64,000 nucleotides of DNA from Lutimaribacter saemankumensis. Its GTDB lineage: Bacteria; Pseudomonadota; Alphaproteobacteria; Rhodobacterales; Rhodobacteraceae. Every line of letters starts with the position of its first letter. Positions within the stretch are counted from its first letter, which is position 1. The stretch lies in the NCBI RefSeq assembly GCF_900100005.1, contig NZ_FNEB01000004.1:1-64000 (forward strand). The letters run 5' to 3'. This document shows, in pieces, positions 44,025-53,471 of this stretch. A program made the translations under genes and the position numbers. The notes below the pieces were generated by a model. It had not been told where the DNA came from. It saw only the letters and a program-made list of their open reading frames with translations, and did no database searches.

Positions 44025-44885
44025 ATGAGCAAGGTGCTTTATGAAAAGGACGGGCGGATCGCGCGGATCACGCTGAACCGGCCCGAGGTGATGAACGCCA
44101 TCGACGACGAGGTGCCGGTGCTGCTGGAAGAGGCGGTCAAGCGCGCCGATGCCGATGACGGGGTGCATGTGATGGTGCTGTCGGGTGCGGGCGATGCGTT
44201 CTGCGCGGGGTATGACCTGACCTATTACGCCGAGGGCAACGGCAACGGGCAGGCCACGCAGGACATGCCGTGGGATCCGATCAGGGATTACCGCTTCATG
44301 TGGAAGAACACGCAGCATTTCATGGCGCTGTGGCGTGCGCTGAAGCCTGTGGTGGCCAAGGTGCACGGCCATGCCGTGGCGGGCGGGTCGGATATCGCGC
44401 TGTGTTCGGATTTCGTCGTGATGGGAGAGAACGCACGCATCGGATACATGCCGGTGCGGGTCTGGGGCTGCCCGACCACGGCGATGTGGGTTTACCGGCT
44501 GGGGCCGGAGCGGGCCAAGCGGATGCTGTTCACCGGCGACAAGGTTTCGGGGCGCGAGGCGGCCGAGATGGGGCTGGTGCTGAAGGCGGTGCCCGAAGCC
44601 GACCTGGATGCCGAGGTCGAGGCGCTGGCCGCACGCATGGCCAGCGTGCCGATCAACCAGCTTGCGATGCAGAAGATGGTGATCAATCAGGCGATCGAGG
44701 CCACGGGGCTGATGAACACGCAGCGGCTGGCGACGATTTTCGACGGCATCACCCGCCATTCGCCCGAGGGGCTGAATTTCAAGGCGCGGGCCGAGGCGGT
44801 GGGCTGGAAACAGGCGGTGGACGAGCGTGACCGGGGCACCTGGGACTGGACCGAGAACGGGCCCATACCGGGCGCCAACCGGTAG
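44025..44885 (+). CDS. Enoyl-CoA hydratase/isomerase-family protein
   Basis: This 286-residue crotonase-fold protein has ITLNRPEVMNAIDDEVPVLL, the oxyanion-hole segment DAFCAGYDLTYYAE, and HGHAVAGGSDIALCSDFVVM. GGGAGGAG precedes the ATG. A catalytic Glu pair typical of hydratases is not evident (GGSDIAL instead of GGGxEL), so its reaction may differ from simple enoyl hydration. It is bracketed by inverted copies of the dispersed repeat, and its neighbours are unrelated transport and repair genes. Confidence 0.82.
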   Translation: MSKVLYEKDGRIARITLNRPEVMNAIDDEVPVLLEEAVKRADADDGVHVMVLSGAGDAFCAGYDLTYYAEGNGNGQATQDMPWDPIRDYRFMWKNTQHFMALWRALKPVVAKVHGHAVAGGSDIALCSDFVVMGENARIGYMPVRVWGCPTTAMWVYRLGPERAKRMLFTGDKVSGREAAEMGLVLKAVPEADLDAEVEALAARMASVPINQLAMQKMVINQAIEATGLMNTQRLATIFDGITRHSPEGLNFKARAEAVGWKQAVDERDRGTWDWTENGPIPGANR

Positions 44886-44891
44886 GCGGGC

Positions 44892-44955
44892 AGGGGGGCG
44901 CTGCCCCCCTCGGCCTGGCGGCCTCACCCCCCGGAGTATTTCGGGCAAGATGAAG
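44892..44955 (-). repeat. Dispersed intergenic repeat, copy 2 (inverted)
   Basis: This is the reverse-oriented partner of 43867-43931. It lies between the convergent crotonase and uvrC genes. Minus-strand reading gives CTTCATCTTGC, an AAATACTCCGGGGGGTGAG core, GGCCGCCAGGCC and GAGGGGGGCAG. Its GGGGGGCGCTGCCCCCC hairpin could act as a bidirectional transcription end. Confidence 0.9.
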
Positions 44956-44968
44956 GGGCGGGCTGTGC

Positions 44969-46831
44969 CTAGCCCTTTACGTGGAAGAAGGCGTAAATGG
45001 TTTCGGCCATGCTGCCCGATATCCCCTCGACCGCCTTGAGATCGGCAAGGTTGGCGCGGCTGACGGCCTTGGCCGAGCCAAAATGTGCCAGCAGCGCGCG
45101 TTTGCGCGCGGCGCCGACGCCCGGCACCTCGTCCAGCGGGGTGGCGCCCACGGCCTTGGCGCGCTTGGCGCGGTGGGTGCCGATGGCGAAGCGGTGCGCC
45201 TCGTCGCGCAGGCGCTGGATGAAATAGAGCACCGGGTCGTTCATGCGCAGCGCGAAGGGGCGCCGGCCGGGGCGGTGGAACTCTTCCTTGCCGTGGTCGC
45301 GGTCGATGCCCTTGGCGACGCCGACCATCGGGATGTCGCTTACCCCGTGCCCGGCCATGATCTGCGCGACGGCCGAGACCTGGCCCGCGCCGCCGTCGAT
45401 CAGCAGCAGGTCGGGCCAGAGCCCCTTTTCGCGGTCGGGGTCTTCTTTCATCAGGCGTTTGAAGCGGCGCGACAGCACCTCTTTCATCATGCCGAAATCG
45501 TCGCCCGGCGTCAGGTCTTCGCCGCGGATGTTGAACTTGCGGTAGGCGTTTTTCATGAACCCGTCGGGGCCGGCGACGATCATCGCGCCCACGGCATGCG
45601 CGCCCTGGATGTGGCTGTTGTCGTAGACCTCGATCCGTTGCGGGGGGGCGGGAAGGTCGAACGCTTCGGCCAAGCCGCGCAGCAGTTTCGCCTGGGTCGC
45701 GGTTTCGGCCATCTTGCGCGCCAGGCTTTCGCGGGCGTTGCGCACGGCGCTTTCGACCAGTTCGGCCTTTTCGCCCTTTTGCGGGACAACCAGTGCGACC
45801 TTGCGGCCGAGTTTCTCGGTCAGGGCCTGTTCCATCAGGTCGGGATTTTCGATGCCGTGCGACAGGATGATCTGCCGGGGCGGATCCTTGGTGTCGTAGA
45901 ACTGGCCCAGGAACGCTTCGAGCACTTCGGGTGCGTCGATATCCGCGCCGGTGCGGGGATAGAAATCGCGGTTGCCCCAGTTCTGGCCGGCGCGGATGAA
46001 AAAGACCTGGACGCAGGCCTGGCCGTTTTCCAGGTGCAGCGCGACGATGTCGGCCTCGGTCACGGTGCGGGGGTTGATGCCCTGTGCGGTCTGGACCTGG
46101 GTCAGGGCGCGGATACGGTCGCGCAGGGCGGCGGCGCGTTCGAACTCCATCGCCTCGGAGGCCGCGGCCATGTCGGCGGCAAGCTTTTCCTGGATCTCGG
46201 TCGATTTTCCCGACAGGTAGCGTTCCGCGTCCGCGACCTGGGCGGCGTAGTCTTCCTTGCTGATCTTGCCGACGCAGGGCGCGGTGCAGCGCTTGATCTG
46301 GTATTGCAGGCAGGGGCGGGTGCGGGTTTCGAACTGGGTGTCCGTGCAGTTGCGCAGCAGGAACACCTTTTGCAGTTGGCTGAGCGTGCGGTTCACCGCG
46401 CCGGCGCTGGCGAAGGGCCCGAAGTAGCGGCCTTTTTCCTTTTTCGCGCCGCGGTGTTTCTTGATCATGGGAAAGTCGTGCGCGGTCACGAGGATGTTGG
46501 GGAACGACTTGTCGTCGCGCAGCAGCACGTTGAACTTCGGCTTGAGCTGCTTGATGAGGTTCTGTTCGAGCAGCAGCGCTTCGGTTTCGGTGCGCGTGGT
46601 CAGGAACATCATCGAGGCGGTTTCGGAGATCATCCGCGCGATGCGCGGGCTGTGCCCGGTCGGGCGCGCGTAATTGCCGACCCGTGCGCGCAGGTTGCGC
46701 GCCTTGCCGACATAGAGAACGCGGCTTTGCGCATCCAGCATCCGGTACACGCCCGGCGAGCTGTCGAGCGTTTTCAGATAGTCCTGAATGACGGTGTGGC
46801 CTGTCCTGGGCGTGTCGGTTTCGGCGGTCAT
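44969..46831 (-). CDS. uvrC: UvrABC system protein C
   Basis: This 620-residue subunit makes both incisions in nucleotide excision repair. The domains in order are a GIY-YIG nuclease ([20 protein letters not shown], about 25-105), a Cys-containing segment ([15 protein letters not shown]), a UVR UvrB-binding motif (about 205-240) and the RNase-H-like 3' nuclease ([31 protein letters not shown]). Two helix-hairpin-helix motifs close the protein ([20 protein letters not shown]). The ATG at 46831 is chosen over TTG at 46837. The length is standard. Confidence 0.95.
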   Translation of the reverse strand: MTAETDTPRTGHTVIQDYLKTLDSSPGVYRMLDAQSRVLYVGKARNLRARVGNYARPTGHSPRIARMISETASMMFLTTRTETEALLLEQNLIKQLKPKFNVLLRDDKSFPNILVTAHDFPMIKKHRGAKKEKGRYFGPFASAGAVNRTLSQLQKVFLLRNCTDTQFETRTRPCLQYQIKRCTAPCVGKISKEDYAAQVADAERYLSGKSTEIQEKLAADMAAASEAMEFERAAALRDRIRALTQVQTAQGINPRTVTEADIVALHLENGQACVQVFFIRAGQNWGNRDFYPRTGADIDAPEVLEAFLGQFYDTKDPPRQIILSHGIENPDLMEQALTEKLGRKVALVVPQKGEKAELVESAVRNARESLARKMAETATQAKLLRGLAEAFDLPAPPQRIEVYDNSHIQGAHAVGAMIVAGPDGFMKNAYRKFNIRGEDLTPGDDFGMMKEVLSRRFKRLMKEDPDREKGLWPDLLLIDGGAGQVSAVAQIMAGHGVSDIPMVGVAKGIDRDHGKEEFHRPGRRPFALRMNDPVLYFIQRLRDEAHRFAIGTHRAKRAKAVGATPLDEVPGVGAARKRALLAHFGSAKAVSRANLADLKAVEGISGSMAETIYAFFHVKG

Positions 46832-46837
46832 GGGCAA

Positions 46838-47133
46838 GAGATATGATTCTGCGGGGTTGGCTGCAACGAATACCGGCAGGGGGCAAGAGAGAACAAATCC
46901 ACGAATGCTGTGGATAAGTCTGAAGATATCTTTTGGGCAGTCTGATTTTTTCGTTGTTTTTTACAACCTTCCTGAGTTTGCCCAATTTTTAGGCGCAATA
47001 ATAAGGCTTTGATTTTGTTTGGGAAAAAATTAAAGCGATGGCAAACGCCTGAAATTCCTAACACTTTTGTAACGCTTTGGTCACCGGGCTGTGAGCGGTG
47101 CACAACTTGCCGCCGGGTAAGATGCAAACGGAA
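46838..47133. other. AT-rich intergenic region upstream of uvrC
   Basis: About 300 bases are markedly AT-rich (T-runs around 46950-46960, TAATAAGG near 46998) in an otherwise GC-rich region. It should carry the uvrC promoter. I found no clean LexA dyad, terminator or small gene. Confidence 0.45.
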
Positions 47134-47913
47134 CTATTCCACGCCCAGAACATCGGGTGTCTGCCAGGCGAGATGCTGGCCGCCGTCGACGCAGATCAGT
47201 TGTCCGGTGACGCCCGGACTGTCGAGGAAAAACCCCAGCGCTCCGGTGATGTCGGCGGGGTTCGCGCCGCGGTTCAGCACGGTCGCGGCGCGTTGGCGGG
47301 CAAAGTGGCTGTCGCTCTGGCGGCCGCCTTGCAGCGTTGGGCCGGGGCCGATCGCGTTCACGCGAATACGCGGCGCCAGCGCCTGGGCGGCGGTCTGCGT
47401 AAAGGCCCACAACCCCATTTTCGCGATGGTGTAGGTCATGAATTCAGGGGTCAGCTTGCGCACGCGCTGGTCGATCATATTGACGACAAGACCCTGCGCC
47501 ACGGGTTCGCCCATCTCGTCACGGAGCGGGTCGGGAATGTCGCGGGCCATCGCCTGTGTCAGGACGAAAGGCGCGCGCAGGTTCGATTCCAGGTGCCTGT
47601 CCCAGCTTTCGCGGGTCGCGGTTTCGATGGTGTCGTATTCGAAGATCGAGGCATTGTTCACCAGGCAGGTGACCGGACCGCCCAGTGCCTCGGCGGCGGC
47701 GGGCAGCAGCGCCTGGGTGGCCCCCTCGTCCAGCAGGTCGGCTTGCAGGGCAACGGCGTTGCGGCCCATGTCGCGGATGGTCTTCACAACCTCGTCGGCA
47801 TCCTGCGCGGAACTGGCGTAGTGCACCGCCACGTCATACCCGCGCCCGGCAAGGTAAATGGCCATCGCGCGGCCCAGCCGTTTGCCCGCGCCCGTCACCA
47901 ATGCCCGTGTCAT
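47134..47913 (-). CDS. Short-chain dehydrogenase/reductase (pteridine-reductase-like)
   Basis: This 259-residue NAD(P)-dependent SDR has the cofactor loop TGAGKRLGRAMAIYLAGRG (TGxxxRxG), the NNAS motif (CLVNNASIFEYDT) and the catalytic YTIAK. GKRLGRA and an NAIGPGPTLQ segment resemble FolM/pteridine reductases, so a dihydrofolate or dihydromonapterin substrate is possible. It stands alone on the minus strand upstream of the uvrC promoter region. Confidence 0.83.
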   Translation of the reverse strand: MTRALVTGAGKRLGRAMAIYLAGRGYDVAVHYASSAQDADEVVKTIRDMGRNAVALQADLLDEGATQALLPAAAEALGGPVTCLVNNASIFEYDTIETATRESWDRHLESNLRAPFVLTQAMARDIPDPLRDEMGEPVAQGLVVNMIDQRVRKLTPEFMTYTIAKMGLWAFTQTAAQALAPRIRVNAIGPGPTLQGGRQSDSHFARQRAATVLNRGANPADITGALGFFLDSPGVTGQLICVDGGQHLAWQTPDVLGVE

Positions 47914-47929
47914 TGCCCGCCCCCTGTTT

Positions 47930-48883
47930 TCAGCTCAGCACGATGAGCAGATAGACCAAGTAAAGCAGGGTCAAGACCATGCCCCAGGCGCGCGTGATGT
48001 CGCGGCGCAGGAACACGAAGGGAATGAGCAGGATCGAAGCGCCCAGCATCACCCACAGATCGAAGCGCAGGAATTCGGGATCGACCGGGATCGGCGCCAC
48101 CATCGACGCCACGCCGATGATCGCAAGCAGGTTGAACATGTTCGACCCGATCACGTTGCCCAGCGCCACGTCCGCCTGCCGGCGCAGCGCCGCCATCACG
48201 GTGGTGGCAAGCTCGGGCAGGGAGGTGCCGACCGCAACCAGCGTGAGGCCGATCACGGTGTCGCTGATGCCGAATTCGCGGGCGATTATGGTGGCGTTGT
48301 CGACCAGCAGGTCGGCGCCAAGCGGCAGGCCCACGAGACCCAGGATCAGGAAGACGAAAATCTGCCACCATGGCATGTCGGGGTCTGCGCCTTCGACTTC
48401 TTCTTCTTCCTCGGCCGCGGCGGCCCGTTCGGCCTTGCGGTGCGCCTTGGCGTCGAGAAAGGCAAATGTCAGCATCGCGAACAGCGAAGCGAGCAGGATC
48501 AGGCCGGTGATATGGTTGAATTCACCGGTAAACGCCAGGCCGATGAACAGGACCGAGGCGGCGATCATCTGGAGATATGTCTTGCGGCTGTTGCATTCGC
48601 TGGTGTGCATTGTGGCCAGCAGGGCCGGTATGCCCAGCACCAGCAGGATATTGGCGGTGTTCGACCCCACCACATTGCCCAGCGCGATGCCGGGCACGCC
48701 TTCGAGCGCGGCCTTGACCGAGATCAGCAATTCCGGCGCCGAGGTGCCGAAGGCGACGATGGTCAGGCTGACGATCAGGGCCGGAATGCCCACCCGCAGC
48801 GACAGGTTGACCGCGCCTTTCACCAGCGCGTCACCCGCAAGCAGCAGGATCACCAGACCGAGCCCGACCAGCAGCCATTCCAT
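47930..48883 (-). CDS. Calcium/sodium antiporter (YrbG family)
   Basis: This 317-residue inner-membrane exchanger has ten helices and two inverted Na/Ca exchanger repeats. Each repeat has an alpha motif: FGTSAPELLISVKAALEG with GNVVGSNTANILLVLG, and VGTSLPELATTVMAALRR with GNVIGSNMFNLLAIIG. An acidic loop (AEEEEEVEGADPD) lies between the halves. It probably extrudes calcium. The next minus-strand gene upstream ends three bases before its start codon. Confidence 0.92.
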   Translation of the reverse strand: MEWLLVGLGLVILLLAGDALVKGAVNLSLRVGIPALIVSLTIVAFGTSAPELLISVKAALEGVPGIALGNVVGSNTANILLVLGIPALLATMHTSECNSRKTYLQMIAASVLFIGLAFTGEFNHITGLILLASLFAMLTFAFLDAKAHRKAERAAAAEEEEEVEGADPDMPWWQIFVFLILGLVGLPLGADLLVDNATIIAREFGISDTVIGLTLVAVGTSLPELATTVMAALRRQADVALGNVIGSNMFNLLAIIGVASMVAPIPVDPEFLRFDLWVMLGASILLIPFVFLRRDITRAWGMVLTLLYLVYLLIVLS

Positions 48884-48886
48884 GTC

Positions 48887-49054
48887 TCAGCGTTTTCCTT
48901 TCTTGCAGGGGCAGGGCCCCTTGCCGATCCGGTAACGCCCGCAGGATGGACAGCGGGCCGATTTAAGTTTCGCCTGGCCGGGAAAGCGCAGCTTGCCGAA
49001 CATGGCCAGCACGCCCATCGCGATCAGGAAAAGGGTGACGATCTTGATAATCAC
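48887..49054 (-). CDS. Small membrane protein with C-terminal Cys-rich tail
   Basis: This 55-residue protein starts at GTG 49052-49054, one base after the stop of the S49 peptidase, so it is probably translated by coupling. One helix (IIKIVTLFLIAMGVLAMFG) is followed by a cytoplasmic tail with four cysteines (ARCPSCGRYRIGKGPCPC) and a lysine-rich end. The tail looks like a zinc ribbon. A longer frame reaching into the peptidase gene is not credible. Its function is unknown, but co-location suggests membrane protein quality control. Confidence 0.7.
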   Translation of the reverse strand: MIIKIVTLFLIAMGVLAMFGKLRFPGQAKLKSARCPSCGRYRIGKGPCPCKKGKR

Positions 49055-49055
49055 G

Positions 49056-49853
49056 TCAGAGGCCGAAACGCGCGTAGGCCGCACGCTCCTCAAGCCCGGC
49101 GAGGGCGTCTTGCGTGAGCGTGGCGCCCAGGCGCTGGAACAGCGACCTGCGGCGGCCGTAGCGGGCAAAGCGCACCTTGTCGCCGTACAGCTCCTTCATC
49201 TTGGGTTCGAGATGGGCAAGCCCGTCGATCAACCCCATGTCCTGTGCCTTGGCGCCCAGCCAGACATCGCCGGTGAAAAGATCGGTCCCGGTGGCAAGCT
49301 TGCTGCCGCGGCGTTGTCTGACCCAGTCGATGAAACCGGTATGCATGTCATCGAGGATCACCCGCAGACGGGCCACGTCCTCTTCCTTTTCGGGCTGGAA
49401 CGGGTCGAGCAGCGATTTCGACTTGCCCGCGGTGTAGACGCGCCGTTCGACCCCTTGCCGGGCCAGCAGAACATGCGCGCCGAACCCCGCCGAAATCACC
49501 CCGATCGACCCGACGATCGACCCGTAATCGGCCCAGATATCATCGGCGGCACAGGCCAGCCAGTACCCGCCCGATGCGGCCACGTCCTCGACAAACGCGT
49601 GGACGGGCACCTCTTTTTCCTCGCTCAGGCGGCGGATGCGTGCACCGATCAGCGCCGATTGCACGGGCGATCCGCCGGGGCTGTTGATCAGCAGCGCCAC
49701 AGCCTTGGGCTTGCCGCGGCGAAAGGCGCGTTCCAGCACCGGGGCCAGGGCCTCGTCGCTCAGTTGCGCGCGCGGACCTGCGCCGATCATGCCCGACAGG
49801 CGCACCACGGCGACGACCGGATCGGATTTCACGAAGGGGATAAACCTTTTCAT
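49056..49853 (-). CDS. S49-family serine peptidase (SppA/SohB-like)
   Basis: This 265-residue peptidase has the S49 core: VALLINSPGGSPVQSALIGA, VHAFVEDVAASGGYWLACAA with the nucleophile Ser, and the lysine-bearing VYTAGKSKSLLDPF. It lacks an obvious N-terminal signal anchor, unlike SppA, so it is a short SohB-like form. It probably cleaves membrane or signal peptides. The downstream zinc-ribbon membrane protein starts right after its stop. Confidence 0.88.
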   Translation of the reverse strand: MKRFIPFVKSDPVVAVVRLSGMIGAGPRAQLSDEALAPVLERAFRRGKPKAVALLINSPGGSPVQSALIGARIRRLSEEKEVPVHAFVEDVAASGGYWLACAADDIWADYGSIVGSIGVISAGFGAHVLLARQGVERRVYTAGKSKSLLDPFQPEKEEDVARLRVILDDMHTGFIDWVRQRRGSKLATGTDLFTGDVWLGAKAQDMGLIDGLAHLEPKMKELYGDKVRFARYGRRRSLFQRLGATLTQDALAGLEERAAYARFGL

Positions 49854-49933
49854 GAAAGCTCATGTAGAATGCCGATGCGGGACAAACAAGGCAGCGGCAC
49901 CTGTTGACCCCCGGCTGTTGCGCAAAAAGCCGG

Positions 49934-50695
49934 TCAGTCGCGCAGCCGGTACCCGGTGCGGAAGATCCACCAGATGATCCCCAGGCAGAGCAGCGTAAAG
50001 CCCGCGATGGCCAGCAGGCTCAGGCCCACTGGCACGTCGGCCAGCCCGAAAAACGACCAGCGGAACCCTGAAATCAGATAGACCACCGGGTTGAACAGCG
50101 TCACCGTCTGCCAGGCCGGCGGCAGCATCGAGACCGAGTAGAACGCCCCCCCGAGAAACACCAGCGGCGTCACCACCAGGAGCGGGATCAGTTGCAACTG
50201 TTCGAAATTCTGCGCCCAGATGCCGATGATGAACCCGAACAGCGCGAAACTCAGGCAGGTCAGCCCCATGAAGGCCACCATGGCCAGCGGATGCGCGATC
50301 TCGATATCCACGAACAGATGCGCCGTGGCCAGGATCACCGCCCCGATGAACAGCGACTTGGTCGCCGCCGCCCCCACATAGCCGATGGTGATTTCCAGGA
50401 AAGAGATCGGCGCCGACAGGATTTCATAGACCGTGCCGATGAATTTCGGGAAATAGATCGCGAAACTGGCGTTGGAAATGCCCTGTGTCATGATCGACAG
50501 CATGATCAGCCCCGGCACGATGAACGCGCCATAGCTCACGCCTTCGACCTGGTCGATGCGGCTGCCGATCGCGGTGCCGAAGACCACGAAGTAAAGCGAG
50601 GTCGACAGGACCGGCGACACGAAGCTTTGCAGGATGGTGCGCCCGAAGCGCAGCATTTCCATGCGGTAGATGGCGTAGATCGCTGTCCAGTTCAT
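49934..50695 (-). CDS. ABC-2 type transporter permease
   Basis: This 253-residue permease has six hydrophobic segments and an ABC-2 signature region ([40 protein letters not shown]). It overlaps the ATPase stop by four bases. It probably exports a drug, lipid or polysaccharide; the YadH/YhhJ group is closest in style. The substrate cannot be assigned. Confidence 0.9.
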   Translation of the reverse strand: MNWTAIYAIYRMEMLRFGRTILQSFVSPVLSTSLYFVVFGTAIGSRIDQVEGVSYGAFIVPGLIMLSIMTQGISNASFAIYFPKFIGTVYEILSAPISFLEITIGYVGAAATKSLFIGAVILATAHLFVDIEIAHPLAMVAFMGLTCLSFALFGFIIGIWAQNFEQLQLIPLLVVTPLVFLGGAFYSVSMLPPAWQTVTLFNPVVYLISGFRWSFFGLADVPVGLSLLAIAGFTLLCLGIIWWIFRTGYRLRD

Positions 50696-51621
50696 GCCGC
50701 GTCCTCCGATACCAGCCCAACGAAGATCTCTTCGAGGCTGGACTGCCGGGTCGAGATGTCGCGCAGCACGATGCCTTCGCCCGCAAGCTCCGACAAAAGC
50801 GAGGCAATGCCGGTGCGGTCCCCCCGCGTGTCATAGTGGAACAGGATCGCCTGGCCGTCGTCGATCAGCTCCAGCCCCTGGTCGGCAAAGCGGGCGGGCA
50901 GGGCGTCGACCTTGTGCTGCAATTCGATGCGCAGCTCTTTCTGGCCCATGCGCGCCATCAGCCTTGCCTTTTCCTCGACCAGAAGGATCTGCCCGCGGTT
51001 GATCACGGCGATACGGTCGGCGATTTCCTCGGCCTCTTCGATGTAATGGGTGGTCAGGATGATGGTCACGCCACGGGCGCGCAGCCCTTCGACCACTTCC
51101 CACATGCCGCGGCGCAATTCCACGTCCACCCCGGCGGTCGGCTCGTCGAGAAAAAGGATCCTCGGCTCGTGCGCCAGTGCCTTTGCGATCAGCACGCGGC
51201 GTTTCATGCCGCCCGACAGCTCGCGCACCTGTGCGCTGCGCTTGTCCCACAGGCTGAGGCTGCGCAGGACGGATTCGATATGCGCGTCGTCGCGCGGCTT
51301 GCCGAACAGCCCGCGGGAAAACCGGACCACGTTCCAAACGGTCTCGAAAGGTTCGAGCGCAATTTCCTGGGGCACCAGGCCGATCAGCGCGCGGGCCTTG
51401 CGGTAATCGCGGCCAATGTCGTGCCCGCCGACGCGCACCTGCCCGGACGACGGGTTCACCAGCCCGCAGATTATCGAAATCAGGGTCGTCTTGCCTGCGC
51501 CGTTGGGGCCGAGAAGGGCCAGGATCTCGCCTTCCTCGATCTTCAGGTCGACACCCGACAGCGCCTCATGCCCCGAGTCATAGCGTTTCTTCAGACCGTC
51601 GATTTCAAGTATGGATGCCAT
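50692..51621 (-). CDS. ABC-2 type transporter ATP-binding protein
   Basis: This 309-residue ATPase is of the multidrug/YadG type, with Walker [12 protein letters not shown], signature [15 protein letters not shown], Walker [13 protein letters not shown] and switch His ([14 protein letters not shown]). The ATG at 51619-51621 has AAAGGAGG upstream; a 40-codon longer frame crosses the repeat and is rejected. It pairs with the permease that follows. Confidence 0.92.
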   Translation of the reverse strand: MASILEIDGLKKRYDSGHEALSGVDLKIEEGEILALLGPNGAGKTTLISIICGLVNPSSGQVRVGGHDIGRDYRKARALIGLVPQEIALEPFETVWNVVRFSRGLFGKPRDDAHIESVLRSLSLWDKRSAQVRELSGGMKRRVLIAKALAHEPRILFLDEPTAGVDVELRRGMWEVVEGLRARGVTIILTTHYIEEAEEIADRIAVINRGQILLVEEKARLMARMGQKELRIELQHKVDALPARFADQGLELIDDGQAILFHYDTRGDRTGIASLLSELAGEGIVLRDISTRQSSLEEIFVGLVSEDAA

Positions 51622-51697
51622 GATGCGCCTCCTTTGCCCGTCATACCTAGCGGCGGGGCGGGTCAAACCCAACCCGCGAGCATGCACAGCCGGCCTG

Positions 51698-51770
51698 CAT
51701 CTTTCTCTTTTCCGCAAATATCCCGGGGGAGTCCGCGGCACGCGGACGGGGGCAGGGCCCCCGCACCCGC
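51698..51770 (+). repeat. Dispersed intergenic repeat, degenerate copy 3
   Basis: A weaker match to the two 65-base copies: CATCTTTCTC, then CGCAAATATCCCGGGGGAGT, an inserted CCGCGGCACGCGG hairpin, then GGGGGCAGGGCCCCCGC. It lies upstream of the ABC-2 ATPase and next to the CoxG-like gene. Confidence 0.65.
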
Positions 51771-51824
51771 ATCGCGCCAGCGATGCAAAACCTGTGCGCG
51801 CCCCGGAGGGCGCGCCCGTTCAGG

Positions 51825-52337
51825 TCACGACCGGCCGGTCAGGCGCTTGAGCCAGCCCTTCTTGACCGCTTCGGGTTCTTCCTCGCCCTCTTCGGCAGGG
51901 CCTTCAAGAACCTCCTGGAAGCGGGTGAAGAACTGGTCGGCCATCTTTTTCGCGAACCCGTCGATGATGCGGCTGCCGAGCTGCGCCAGCTTGCCGCCGA
52001 CCTTGGCCTCGACGTCGTAATGCAGCCGTGTGCCGTCTTCGATCTCTTCCAGCCGGACCTTGGCGCCACCCTTGGCAAAGCCCGCGGCCCCGCCCTTGCC
52101 TTCGCCGGACAGCGTCAGGCTTTCCAGTTCGACCATGTCGGACAGGGTGACGGTGCCTTTGAACGTGGCCTTCACGGGGCCCACCTTTTGCACCACCGTG
52201 GCCTGGAACCCCTCTTCGGGGCTGCCCGTCACGTCCTGCGCGCCGGGCACGCATTCCTGCAGAACATCCGCGCTCAGCAGCGCGGCCCAGACCGTTTCGC
52301 GATCTGCGCGGATATCGCGCTGGTCGTGCATTTCCAT
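51825..52337 (-). CDS. CoxG-like SRPBCC protein
   Basis: This 170-residue START/SRPBCC-fold protein is related to carbon monoxide dehydrogenase subunit G, with a RDIRADRETVWAALLSADVL start, CVPGAQDV, VGPVKATFKGTVTL and GSRIIDGFAKKMADQFFTRF near the end. AAGGAG precedes the ATG at 52337. Family members help assemble or recruit molybdenum hydroxylases, and moaD-moaE lie about 2 kb away. No CO dehydrogenase is in the window. The acidic C-terminal tail may be a linker. Confidence 0.85.
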   Translation of the reverse strand: MEMHDQRDIRADRETVWAALLSADVLQECVPGAQDVTGSPEEGFQATVVQKVGPVKATFKGTVTLSDMVELESLTLSGEGKGGAAGFAKGGAKVRLEEIEDGTRLHYDVEAKVGGKLAQLGSRIIDGFAKKMADQFFTRFQEVLEGPAEEGEEEPEAVKKGWLKRLTGRS

Positions 52338-52448
52338 GGGGCGTCTCCTTCCATCCTTGTTGGCCGCGACGTTAGCCGAGCGGCCGGCCCGCGAAAAGAG
52401 GTCGCTTTTGCGATAGGCGCGCTTTGTCCCCGGTGATAGGGCAGATGC

Positions 52449-53429
52449 ATGCAATCCGGGATCGACAGAAACGCCATCGGCATCGCCTTCATCCTTGCAG
52501 GGGTGACGGCGATTTCGCTCAACGACATGCTGATCAAGCAGCTGTCGGGCGGCTATCCGCTGCACCAGATGGTGTTCATACGGTCGTCGATCGGCATCCT
52601 GTTTTCGCTGCTGCTGGTGCGGTGGGAGGGCGGCTTTCACCTGCTGGTCACGCGCACGCCCTGGCTGCATGTGCTGCGCGGCGTGATGGTGGTGATCTCC
52701 AACATGAGCTTTTTCGCCGCGCTTGCGGTGATTCCCCTGGCCGATGCCACGGCGCTGTTTTTCGTCGCGCCGCTGATGATCACGCTTTTGTCTATTCCGA
52801 TCCTTGGCGAAAAGGTGGGGCCCTGGAGGATCGGGGCGGTGATGGTCGGGTTCGCGGGCGTCGTCGTGATGATGAAGCCCTGGGCGGGCCAGGCGGCGCT
52901 GGGCGTTCCGCGGATCGTCCTTTTCCTGCCTGTGATCGCGGCGCTGACCTATGCGCTGAACCAGTTGCTGACGCGGCGGCTTGGGGTGACGACCAGCGCC
53001 TCGGCCCTGGCGGTCTACATCCAGGGCACGTTCATCGCGATCTCGGTGCTGTTCTGGCTGGTGGCCGGCGACGGGCGGTATGCCGAGGGCGTCGGGAACG
53101 CCTCGCTCCAGTTCCTGTTGCGGGCCTGGGTCTGGCCCGCGGACGGCGATCGCTGGCTCTTTGTGGCGCTGGGGCTGAATTCGGCGATCGTGGGTTACTG
53201 CCTGAGCCAGGCCTACCGGATGGCCGATGCGGCCACGGTCGCACCCTTCGAATATGTGGGCCTGCCGCTCGCGGTCTTCTGGGGCTGGCTGATCTGGGCC
53301 GAGCTGCCCGATATCTGGGTCAGCCTAGGGATCGTTCTGATCATCGGCTCGGGGCTTTTCGTGTTCCTGCGCGAGGCGATGTTGAAACGGCGCATCGCCA
53401 GCGGGCGGCGTGTGCATCGCAGGTATTGA
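52449..53429 (+). CDS. DMT-family (EamA) transporter
   Basis: This 326-residue permease has ten helices in two EamA repeats (SLNDMLIKQLSGGYPLHQMV, LGEKVGPWRIGAVMVGFAGV, and YRMADAATVAPFEYVGLPLA in the second). It is probably an exporter of metabolites or amino acids; S-adenosylmethionine uptake-like members also exist. No substrate clue comes from the neighbours. Confidence 0.9.
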   Translation: MQSGIDRNAIGIAFILAGVTAISLNDMLIKQLSGGYPLHQMVFIRSSIGILFSLLLVRWEGGFHLLVTRTPWLHVLRGVMVVISNMSFFAALAVIPLADATALFFVAPLMITLLSIPILGEKVGPWRIGAVMVGFAGVVVMMKPWAGQAALGVPRIVLFLPVIAALTYALNQLLTRRLGVTTSASALAVYIQGTFIAISVLFWLVAGDGRYAEGVGNASLQFLLRAWVWPADGDRWLFVALGLNSAIVGYCLSQAYRMADAATVAPFEYVGLPLAVFWGWLIWAELPDIWVSLGIVLIIGSGLFVFLREAMLKRRIASGRRVHRRY

Positions 53430-53471
53430 CGGGCCTTCCCCCGGCCCTGCGAAGCGGCTAGGAAAGGTGCG

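Noticed and set aside
46838-46930. LexA/SOS box upstream of uvrC
   Set aside because: GAAC at about 46890 has no correctly spaced GTTC or GAAC partner.
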